A DNA stretch of 64,000 bases from Tanypteryx hageni (Eukaryota > Arthropoda > Insecta > Odonata > Petaluridae): contig CM054115.1 in the NCBI GenBank assembly GCA_028673005.1, positions 60,638,907 through 60,702,906 on the forward strand, written 5' to 3'. Below the pieces are notes generated by a model that made no database searches, had not been told where the DNA came from, and saw only the letters and a program-made list of their open reading frames with translations. The position numbers and the translations under genes were made by a program. This document shows, in pieces, positions 47,717-55,873 of the stretch. Each line of letters opens with the position of its first letter. Position 1 is the first letter of the stretch.

Positions 47717-49860
47717 TCATAGGTAGTCTGTCCGTAGACAGGTCCGTGATTATTCATGGTTAAACCTGGTTCTCCATATACTCCTATTTTCCGCTGTCCT
47801 CTTTATATCTTGATAACTCTCTTTCCCTTTCAAATCGTCTATCAGCTGAAACCTTTTCCTACCTCTTTCCCTTTTCCCATCTAGTTTTCCTTCTAACACG
47901 TCTTTAATCATACTCTCTCTCCTCAGGTAATGTCCAACCCAGTTAGCCTTCCTCTTTCTGATAGTCTGTATAATCATTCGCTTCTCTCCTATTCTTCGTA
48001 GCACTTCATCGTTTTTCATCCTATCTGTCCATTTTATCTTCAGCATTCTCCTCCAAGTCCACATTTCAAAGCTTTCCAAGTATTTTATGTCATTTTTCCT
48101 TAGCGTCCATGTTTCTGCCCCATAGAATGCTATACTCCATACGTAGCATTTTATCAACTTCTTGCGGATATCTTCCCTTATATTCCCTGTAAGTAGTTGT
48201 TTCTTTCTCCTGAAAGCCGCTTTTGCTTTTCCTATTCTAGTTTTGATCTCATCCGTACATTTTGCCTCTCGTGTTATGATACTTCCAAGGTATTTATATT
48301 CTGAAACTTGTTCTAATGGCTTTCCCCCAATAGTTATGTTCAGATTCTCTTCTTTACCCGATATTCGAATGATCTTGGATTTTTCTGTATTTATTTCCAT
48401 ACCGTATTTTCTACCTGTTATCACTAGTCTATTTATCATTTTTTGTAGCTCCTCTTCCTTTCTTGCTAGAAGTACTTGATCATCTGCGTATTTTACTGTT
48501 CTTATAATCCTTCCTCCAATTTTGAAATCCCCTGTGCCTTCTAAAGCTTCTTGCATTAGACTTTCTCCATATATATTGAATAGGGTTGGCGATAGGCAGC
48601 AGCCTTGTCTTACTCCTCTACCGATATTTATTCCGCAGGTGTCCACATTCTCAAACCTGACCTTTACAACTTGATTCTCATATAGATTCCTAATCAGTCT
48701 CCTGTCTTTCCAGTCTACACCTATATCCTTTAATATCTTCATCAACTTTACCCAATTTACTCTATCAAAGGCCTTCTGCCAGTCTACGAAACATGCGCAG
48801 ATATCTTGACTGTATTCTATTGCCCTTTCTGATATGATTCTAACTACTCCTATAGCATCTCTAGTTCCTCGTCCTTTTCTGAAACCGAATTGATCTTCCC
48901 CTATTATTTCTTCTGCCTTTTTCTCCAGCCTTTTATTAAGAATCCTCGTGATGATCTTCGATGTGTGTGACAGAAGGCTTATAGTTCTGTAATCTTTACA
49001 CTGCATTGCCTTTGGCTTCTTCTTTAGAGGGATCATTGTTACTTCTAGGAAATCCTGAGGCCACTCTCCCGTGTCGTAAATCTTATTAATTAATTTCGTG
49101 ATCGCTTTTAGTCCTTCTGATCCTATGACTTTAAGTATCTCAGCCGGTATTCCATCGCTGCCCGTGGCTTTCCCCTTCTTAAGTTCCACTATCGCTTTTT
49201 CTACTTCGCTCTCCATAATACTTGGTCCTAAGTTGTCTTCTTCAATGTTTTCCTCATTTTCCATTTCTATTTTTGCCGCTCCTGTCTGTTTGCTGTATAA
49301 TTCCTTAATGTATTCTTCCCATATCTGTGCTACATTCTTTGTTTCTGAGACTATCTTCCCATCCGTATTCATAATTCCTTTACCACAAATTCCATTAGAC
49401 TTCTTATCTTCTAATTCCAGTGCCCTAGCGTACATCATATCGTACCGTCCTAATTTCTCCATTTGTTCTATTTCATCACATTTTCCTTTTAGCCAATTTT
49501 CTCTAGCTTTATCTGTTACCCTTCTCAACTCATTGTTTATACGCCTATAGTTGGCTCTACCTTCTTCACTGTTAACGTTTTTCCATTTTCGTCTCTCATC
49601 CATTTTCTCCAGCATTTCCTTCGTGATCCATGGTTTTCTGATATTCTTCTCTTGTTTTCCAATCTCTTTATCCAAGGTATCCTTGATACTGGTTTTAATT
49701 TCATCCCATTCTATATCGACGGTCTTCGGTTTGTTTTCCAACTTTCTTAGGTTATCTTCCAACTTCATGCTGACTACATCCTGCCTTTCTTTCAGTTTTT
49801 CTAGGTCCCAGGTCTGTCTTTCTCTTCTCGTTTTTCTTATTTGTTTGTTTAAACAATTTC
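47648..49860 (-). mobile_element. 5'-truncated LINE with long open reverse transcriptase frame
   Basis: A non-LTR retrotransposon lying antisense to agrin. The minus-strand frame is open from about 49855 to the stop at 47750, so it extends upstream of the first Met (49768). Motifs in order: the end of a linker (RQTWDLEKLKERQDVV), 'PLKKKPKAMQCKDYRTISLL', 'QFGFRKGRGTRDAI', 'VDWQKAFDRVNW', 'GVRQGCCLSPTLFNIY', the active-site 'KYADDQVLLA', and the C-terminal GAETWTLRKN and WRRMLKIKWTD. The active site reads YADD. The endonuclease domain is missing; homology stops near 49858, where another repeat begins. The 3' end (47718-47749) is followed by a (TA)n tail at 47648-47714. Confidence 0.92.
47750..49768 (-). 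CDS. LINE reverse transcriptase, N-terminally truncated (672 codons open)
   Basis: The intact part of the retroelement polyprotein: a reverse transcriptase that would copy the element's RNA at a nicked target. Palm motifs are visible at about residues 250-470, including the QGCCLSP block and YADD. A C-terminal region typical of RTE/CR1-type elements follows, with GAETWTL and a W-x-G-H motif (NWVGHYLRRE). There are no stops or frameshifts over 672 codons, which suggests a fairly young insertion compared with the copy at 8184. The Met used here is arbitrary, because the frame continues upstream to the truncation. Without the endonuclease half it is not autonomous. It may be an untranslated intronic remnant. 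Confidence 0.85.
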   Translation of the reverse strand: MKLEDNLRKLENKPKTVDIEWDEIKTSIKDTLDKEIGKQEKNIRKPWITKEMLEKMDERRKWKNVNSEEGRANYRRINNELRRVTDKARENWLKGKCDEIEQMEKLGRYDMMYARALELEDKKSNGICGKGIMNTDGKIVSETKNVAQIWEEYIKELYSKQTGAAKIEMENEENIEEDNLGPSIMESEVEKAIVELKKGKATGSDGIPAEILKVIGSEGLKAITKLINKIYDTGEWPQDFLEVTMIPLKKKPKAMQCKDYRTISLLSHTSKIITRILNKRLEKKAEEIIGEDQFGFRKGRGTRDAIGVVRIISERAIEYSQDICACFVDWQKAFDRVNWVKLMKILKDIGVDWKDRRLIRNLYENQVVKVRFENVDTCGINIGRGVRQGCCLSPTLFNIYGESLMQEALEGTGDFKIGGRIIRTVKYADDQVLLARKEEELQKMINRLVITGRKYGMEINTEKSKIIRISGKEENLNITIGGKPLEQVSEYKYLGSIITREAKCTDEIKTRIGKAKAAFRRKKQLLTGNIREDIRKKLIKCYVWSIAFYGAETWTLRKNDIKYLESFEMWTWRRMLKIKWTDRMKNDEVLRRIGEKRMIIQTIRKRKANWVGHYLRRESMIKDVLEGKLDGKRERGRKRFQLIDDLKGKESYQDIKRTAENRSIWRTRFNHE

Positions 49861-50325
49861 GAATTTTTAGCGTCCGTATTGTGGAACTTTTTCAAGATTT
49901 TCGTTTTTTCTTGTCGATTTTGCGCATAATCCTACCGAAAAAAGATTTCGGGACTGCCTTTTTTATGGAAGTGCTTAAACATTAGTATCCTGCTATATAT
50001 ATGTTATCATTATATATAGACGTTCCTTAAAGAGGAGGAGTAACATATAATATATATATAGGAGGATACAAATGTTTAGGCACTTCCAGAAAAGCGGCAG
50101 ACTCGAAATTTTTTGTTATAAATATAGCACAACCGAAAATACATAAATCTTGAAAATTTGTTTAAACCATTTCGATTTTTTAGCGGCGGCATTGTTGGAC
50201 TTTTTTGAGATTTTCGTTTATTATAGTCGGTTTTGCGCATAGTTCTACCAATAAAAAAATTTCGAGTCTGCCGCTCTTCTGGAAGTGCCTAAACATTAGT
50301 ATCCTCCTATATATAAGTTATATGT
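49850..50325. repeat. Direct and inverted copies of one repeat (foldback cluster)
   Basis: Segments 49850-50000 and 50155-50325 are direct copies (gtttaaac.atttcga.tttttagcg ... gcgcata ... gaagtgc.taaacattagtatcct). Segment 50065-50120 is an inverted copy of their distal part (aggatac..atgtttaggcact). A further fragment is at 50880-50945. Non-coding. Confidence 0.75.
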
Positions 50326-51706
50326 TACAAGTAGTTGGTGCTTGCATTCTGCAAGCATTTCATCTCACCCTGATAAACATTAATTTTTCAGAGAGATATA
50401 ACATTATTAGAAATATTTTTTTTAATTTAAAATATTTCACCTCTGCACCCAATTTCTATCTTTCCTTATTGAACAATATTTGCTTAAAACAATGCCTTAA
50501 ATTTACAATTTTAAGATTATTATACTTTATCCAATCTAAGGTACTAATTCCGCACATTTTTTGTCAAATTTGAAGTTGTAGCACATCTATAAGTGAAATA
50601 ATATTTATTTAAATGTTTCAATTTTAAAATTTTAATACGGCCGCAAAAGCCCTTTATTGGATATTTTCAAATGCTTGTTAGTTTCAATGCATTAAGCTCT
50701 ACATAACTTTAAAATTTTAGCTTCCTAGCTTTCCCCGAAGTACCTAAACATTTATCTATTTGTTTAAACTTGAAGAATTTTTAACATCCAAACAAATTAA
50801 AATATCAAAATTTCTATCATCCTTATTTCGTTTTTTTACCAAGTCTACTATTAAAAACTTATAAGCTTCGTAGCGCATTCGGAAATACACAAACCTTAAA
50901 AATATGTTTAAACAATTGCGAATTTTTAGCGGTCGCAATTTTGCACAGAATTTCTTTTTTTCTATGCATAATTTGCTACAAATTGTTTTAAAAAACTCGA
51001 ACCTACAACTTATAGTTTCCTAGATAAAAATTATTAAACTTTAATGTTCAAATGGGATGAATACAACTCCTAAAAATTAACAATTTTAAAATTTTCGATT
51101 TTTATATGAGCAAAATTCTATAATCCTGCAAAATTTCAGCTTCCTAAACCTATTAGATTGGTTTATACACTGGACTAACTTTTTCCCATGCTAACTTATG
51201 GGACATTTTCCGGGGCACCTGGAGTCGAACCCAGGACACTAAGCAAAATTAACAATAATTCCTAATTGATATTGCGGTCATCTAGTAACGCTGATAATTT
51301 TATTTGTATAGCGTATAGGAAAGTGCCCAATATTAATTTACAAAAATGGTTCAATGCTTTTCTTATGGGAAAAACGCAACTTTCTGGAGTCGAACCCATG
51401 TCACTTAGCTAAGAAGTCTTATTTTATCTGTAGATTCCTTCATCATATCTACAAAAACTGAAACTTTCAGCTCTCTGAATATTTTGCGATCCACCGTGTG
51501 TACAGTGTAACGAGCAGAAATTTAAATATCTTCCTAAGAAAGGTTCACAGTCTTTTCAACTAAACCCCACATTTTCCAAATAAATATTGAAAATTACGGT
51601 TGTATTTTTTGCCGCATAAAAATCAAATATTTGATTGTTCGGTCGAAATTTAAGTTTATAGATAAATCCATGAGCATATATTATGTACCTATTTTTGTTA
51701 TTTCAG

Positions 51707-51824
51707 GTGGAAGATACTCCTGTTTGCGGAACTGACGGTAAAACATATCGGAGCGAGTGCGATCTGCAAGTGGCGTCGTGCAGGAATCAGGAGTTCATAG
51801 CAGTTACATTCGAAGGCGATTGTG
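51707..51824 (+). CDS. AGRN: Agrin exon: second half of Kazal module 4 (internal exon)
   Basis: Acceptor tgttatttcag at 51706, donor gtaagt at 51825; 118 nt, entering in phase 0 and leaving in phase 1. It encodes VEDTPVCGTDGKTYRSEC, then LQVASC and closing FEGDC, which completes the Kazal domain begun at 45498. The first cysteine of the Kazal part is on the previous exon (CPGPC), so the domain is only complete after splicing across the 6.1-kb intron that holds the LINE. GTDG replaces the usual GSDG. The spacing between the last two cysteines is normal. Confidence 0.9.
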
Positions 51825-52106
51825 GTAAGTGGAGAAGAAAATGTATTGTTTATGTAAGGAGGTTGGCAACCCAATACTTTACTAGAAAACCAGGTGCAAC
51901 TTTAAAGTGGCCATTGTTTAGCTTTAGTGATGAGCACGTAGAAATGATGTTTTTCAGGGCATAAGATTTTTAATATTATCCACTTTGGTTAACGACAATA
52001 AATCGATATTGCTTTCAATTCAAAATTTCAATAACAAGTGTGTAAAAAAAAGAAAATTTTCACTGACGAGTCCGAGCCATATGGAAGAAAATCATCAAGG
52101 ATAGGG

Positions 52107-52262
52107 TGAATCAGGGTGTTCGCCCCGGGCACCGCACTTTGGGAGGCCCCGCGCTTCGATATCATCGCAAGGATAGCCTAAGTTAAATTTGGTGGCTAAT
52201 GACAGGCCTCCGCAAAGTCTAACTTGCCCCGGACTCCATACCTCCCTCGGGGCAGCCCTATG
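52107..52262. mobile_element. Small hAT-like terminal-repeat remnant
   Basis: Left end cagggtgttcgccccgggc and right end cctcggggcagccctatga are imperfect inverted repeats of the cagggc.gccccg type common in hAT miniature elements. No clear target duplication was found. Confidence 0.5.
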
Positions 52263-52272
52263 ATTATTATAT

Positions 52273-52910
52273 ACAGTCGTCCCTCCTATAACGCGAGGGA
52301 TGTTCCTGAAAAACATCGTGTAATAGGAACCCGTGTTAGACGAGACCTTAAGTCTATGGGAAATAGAGGGATAGGGAACCGACGGATCAATTTTCGATAT
52401 GAAAACTCCGAATAATATAGTAAAACTCGGAATAATATAAATCGATACTTCAATATTAAATTAATGCAAATTTTCTATAATAAATTTTAATTAATATAAT
52501 AAAGCTTTATTTAATGTAGTAATAAATGGGTATAAATTTGATAAATTTAGTGCATACTGTAATACAATTCGTTATTAAACTCGGTACTGGAATAAAATAA
52601 AAAATATACACTGTTAACAGATAACTTTCATAATAAAATAACATGTAAAAGTTACATTTAAAAGAGTGTTGGCCTTGCTTAGTGACCCTTATGGGAAAGT
52701 GTTGAGGAGAGTTTTATTAAAGTAAATCGAACAGGATTCTCATGGTAGTGTGGCGCCCCAAAATTGGTCCGCGTCAGATATCCTTTGTCAAAAATCGAAG
52801 AAACCGCGTGTACGTGAACCCAGACCACGTTCTAGAACACTATGGACACACTTTATGATTCGCGTATACGTGTGCGCTCTAGGACACCGTGTTATAGGCG
52901 GGAAGGCTAT
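52273..52910. mobile_element. pogo/Tigger-like non-autonomous element (about 640 bp)
   Basis: The left end cagtcgtccctcctataacg matches the reverse complement of the right end (cgtgttataggcgggaaggcta) at about 17 of 22 positions, with TA on both sides. The cagtcgtccctc...ataacgcg terminus is characteristic of the pogo/Tigger group. The interior is AT-rich without a transposase. Confidence 0.75.
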
Positions 52911-52972
52911 ATATGTCGCCTGTGAATAAAAACTCTGTGTTCTATAATGAATTGCGTTGAATTTAAAAGTAT

Positions 52973-53735
52973 CGTATTGTTCTGATTATAAAGCGACCTC
53001 GAATATAACGCGACCCTAAGATTTTTGGATAGTTTTTCAAGAAAAAACTAAACCTCGAATATAACGCGACCCCAAACAACCTTCAGCCAATCTAATACAA
53101 GTTCCTCGTTCATCCATCCCTTCTCCTGCACGTGAAAGATTGCACCTGACGGTAACTTTCCCTTTGGTATCTTTTACGATTTAAAATTACGTAGGGAGTC
53201 AGTTTTTGGCCGTCGGCCGTGACTGCAAGCATTACAGTTACCCTTGATTTCTCATTTCCGGTGGATTTTAACAACACCGATTTAGCTACGACTATTTTAA
53301 AATTCATGTGATAACTTCGTCGTATTCCTCTGTTAACCTGGGATTTGGAAGAATCTTTTTTCTCAACATGATCAACGCCCTTTTTGTCACCCATTGTTAA
53401 AATAACGGGTGGGTAAAAACTCGCTATGGTAGTTACAAAGAATACGCCGACGCACTTATAGCTTCAATTCAATTACTATCTAGGGGTTCAGCCTCCGATT
53501 GAACTCGATCTATTCTCGCCTCGGAAGCTTTTCAAGTACAGTCTAACGTACGCCTAATGTGTCTACAATGTCACAAGTATCTTGTATCTCGTAAACAGAC
53601 TTGCGGAATGTACTGTAAATTTTCGAAACACGATTTTACGATCTTTTAAAATCACTAGTACTCGAATATAACGCGAGGGATACTTTTAAAATTTCATTTT
53701 TTGGAAAATATCGCGTTATATTCGGGACAATACGG
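52973..53735 (-). mobile_element. pogo/Tigger-like DNA transposon remnant with transposase fragment
   Basis: Terminal repeats: 52973-52998 (cgtattgttctgattataaa...) and the reverse complement of 53711-53735 (cgtattgtcccgaatataac...). The word cgaatataacgcga is repeated subterminally on both sides. On the minus strand the interior codes for a piece of a DDE transposase. 'GNEKSRVTVMLAVTADGQKL' and 'PYVILNRK' run from about 53268 to 53178. After a frameshift they are followed by 'LPSGAIFHVQEKGWMNEEL'. This is the catalytic-core region of pogo/Tigger transposases. Everything upstream of it is degenerate or lost. Confidence 0.8.
53095..53394 (-). pseudogene. Tigger-like transposase fragment, frameshifted
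   Basis: Roughly 95 codons of the transposase core: 'RGIRRSYHMNFKIVVAKSVL', then the conserved 'TGNEKSRVTVMLAVTADGQ' and 'KLTPYVILNRK'. Near 53165 the frame shifts. The conserved 'GAIFHVQEKGWMNEELVLDW' continues in another frame to about 53095. The element is inactive. Its Met at 53394 is not a real start. Confidence 0.75.
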
Positions 53736-53759
53736 CAATTCTCCAATTCTTAATTCCAG

Positions 53760-54098
53760 ACCTCTGCCGCCACGTCCGTTGCAAGTGGGGCGCGACGTGC
53801 GTGGCCGGAGAATGCGTGTGTCCGACCGAATGCGACGGCGCTAGCGCGGAACCTGTGTGCGCCTCGGACGGTCGCACTTACGCCAGCGAGTGCCTGATGC
53901 AAATGGCTGCCTGCGCTCCACCGCCAACCAGCGCCCCGGAGCTTCCGGACGCCTCAACCTCCGCCCCGGCTATGGCCTCCGCGGCCGCTGCTGCAGCCTC
54001 CTTCCGCCTCCGGGTCCACCACATGAGGCGCCCCACAAGACCTCTCACTGTCTTATTTTACGGCGACTGCAGGGAGAGGGCTCCATCTGCTGGACTTG
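53760..54098 (+). CDS. AGRN: Agrin exon: follistatin/Kazal module 5 with Ala/Pro-rich insertion (internal exon)
   Basis: Acceptor ttaattccag at 53759, donor gtaggc at 54099; 339 nt (113 codons), phase 1-1. The follistatin hairpin is [14 protein letters not shown] ... ECVCPTEC; the Kazal domain is [14 protein letters not shown] and LMQMAAC. About 50 residues rich in Ala, Pro and Ser ([12 protein letters not shown]..., then SAAAAAASF) and a basic run (HHMRRPTRP) are inserted before the closing FYGDC. Module 2 has a shorter insertion at the same site. CASDG replaces CGSDG. The acceptor's pyrimidine tract is weak, and an element end lies 24 bp upstream. The donor gtaggc is also weak, which could allow variable splicing. 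Confidence 0.88.
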
Positions 54099-55471
54099 GT
54101 AGGCACTAAAATTTTTTTACTTGTATTGCGGTTGTCGTACCAACGACAGATTGTAGTAAATATTCTCCCCGTATTTAGTACATATTCCGAATCGCTTTGT
54201 TTTCAATAATTGCAAAAATCGCTAATTTAACGTGAAATATTTTCTGTGAAAAACATACCGCGCGTGAGTAAGAGTAATAGGAAAATTCGGAAGTAACGTT
54301 TTACAATAAGATATATCATTCGGGTCTTCCTCCTTTATACAATTATAACAGTTTCTTGTTATTATGAAAATGTAATAAAATATTCGTTTTAACTTATACA
54401 CCTAAGATTATCTTTATTTTTGCTCGTTTACTGTTAACAATTGTTTTCAATTGGGCATTTGCCAGGAAGTTCGTCATTGATTAATAATAATTGCATTTTG
54501 GTATCCACAAACAAGTTAGATATTGTAATGCATAAAATTAAATTAATTATAGTCGTTATACGGTGTTTACTTTTAGATGACCCAGACCTAAATCTCGCAT
54601 TCTCTTTTGGCATACTTTTGCCACCCATTCAGTTTTATTTCCAAATTACCCAAATAGTCATAGATTTTAGTGTGAAATACCATTGCATTGTACAGCATCA
54701 TAGTCATTCATTAACTTTAGAAGGATATCACTTTGGAAATGTTTTAACTACTCTCTCCTATTTTTCTTACTCTTGGTGTCATTTTTCTGTTTTTCTCATC
54801 TGCAAGTTGAGCGCACTAATTGTTTGCTCGTTTATGGTTTATGGTGCTGGGTATCACCAAATACTTGACAACACGCCAGTACTGGAAATGATCGGTTATA
54901 TTTTATTCTGAGTATTTCGGCCACACTTTATTGATGTTGATGCGACTTGTTATCGTCGAAATCGCCTTATAAAGGTAATACATAAATACGTCCAAATTAA
55001 AAGTTCCTTTACATTATCTATAAAATATTATTTTTTCTGTTCACTTATATTTTACGAGACACTTCTTTGAATGTGAGTCGATTTTTTTATTTCAACTAAT
55101 TAATGATATCATTAAGACTACTTTTTCCTGTCTGTAATCTATGCAACATAGTAATATTTCTTTTTCGTGTGTACTATGGATGAAGATATACCGAAATGAA
55201 AGTTTTAAAAAGAAAAAGAAATTCCTGTTTTAATTCCTGAGAATCAACTGCGTTATACATTTAAATAATATTTTCTCGAAACTAGATAATATTCAACAAA
55301 TACCATGTACAAGTAATGTGAACAAGGCTTCCAGTATTGGCATGTTATGAAAGTTTTGGTCTCACTGCGCATGCTCGCTCGGGTTTCTCAACAAACCCAT
55401 CACGCCACCTATAAAAAATTAACACCCCCGCGTAACTAACACCTCTCCTCCGGCCTCCATCCCTCCACCAG
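54099..55471. other. Intron 6 of the visible agrin segment (1.4 kb)
   Basis: Donor gtaggc. The acceptor is cccctccaccag at 55471, with a good branch-point word ctaac at 55436-55440. The intron is AT-rich. An open frame of 156 codons at 54441-54911 has no recognisable domain and hydrophobic-residue-rich composition expected of AT/T-rich DNA. I see no repeat here. Confidence 0.75.
55436..55471 (+). promoter_or_regulatory. Branch point and 3' splice site of agrin exon 7
   Basis: ctaac at 55436-55440 is followed by a C/T-rich tract and the AG at 55470-55471. It decides the start of the Pro-rich linker exon and keeps phase 1. Confidence 0.7.
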
Positions 55472-55873
55472 CAACCCCCACACCCCCGCCAATGGCCTCC
55501 GCTGTCCCCGTTACACCGCCCCCGGCCACGCCGACCCCTCCGACCGGAGGCATGGCCCTCCGCCCCCACATGGGATCATCCCAGAGGGGCCTGGGACAAG
55601 AAGCATCGGGACGCGGTCAGCACGCCCTCCGCGTCGAGGCATGTCGGGACATCCACTGCGACTTCGACGCCACCTGTGAACTTGGACCCGACCTATTCCC
55701 TAGGTGTTCCTGTAGGTTCGAATGCGCTGCACAGCCTCCTCCGGGATCTCCAGATGCCCCAAAACCAGTCTGTGGTTCCGACCTCCGACTGTATCCGTCT
55801 GTCTGCGCGATGAAGATGGAAGCGTGTCAGAGGCAAGAGGAGCTCCGGCTTAGACCTCTCGACCTGTGTCAAG
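55472..55873 (+). CDS. AGRN: Agrin exon: Pro-rich linker with Ser-Gly-x-Gly site plus follistatin/Kazal module 6 (internal exon)
   Basis: 402 nt (134 codons), phase 1-1; donor gtgagg at 55874. The first ~55 residues are a Pro/Thr/Ala linker (TPTPPPMASAV...PATPTPPTGG) ending in QEASGRGQH. The Ser-Gly-Arg-Gly (55606-55617), with a nearby Glu, fits a glycosaminoglycan attachment site. In vertebrate agrin, heparan sulfate is attached just before the last Kazal domain of this series, the matching position. Then come a follistatin hairpin (EACRDIHCDFDATC ... RCSCRFEC) and a Kazal domain (PVCGSDLRLYPSVC, MKMEAC, closing PLDLC). The usual G-x-T-Y is changed to L-R-L-Y. Use of the chain for signalling or matrix binding is inferred from the family. 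Confidence 0.88.

Larger units (their letters stand above)
51825..53759. other. Intron 5 of the visible agrin segment (1.9 kb)
   Basis: Donor gtaagt, acceptor ttcttaattccag at 53759. Apart from AT-rich stretches it is made of a small hAT-like remnant (about 52107-52262) and two adjacent pogo/Tigger-like elements (52273-52910 and 52973-53735). The second ends 24 bp before the acceptor. No exon. Confidence 0.75.

Noticed and set aside
48162..49985. Several plus-strand open frames of 100-150 codons
   Set aside because: They are antisense shadows of the LINE reverse transcriptase, rich in Ser/Phe/Ile as expected from the complement of an open frame.
53110..53394. Host gene on the minus strand
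   Set aside because: The protein wording is a Tigger-type transposase core, is frameshifted, and lies between terminal repeats.
54441..54911. Open frame of 156 codons in agrin intron 6
   Set aside because: No recognisable domain, T-rich composition giving hydrophobic residues, no splice context placing it in agrin. Treated as chance.
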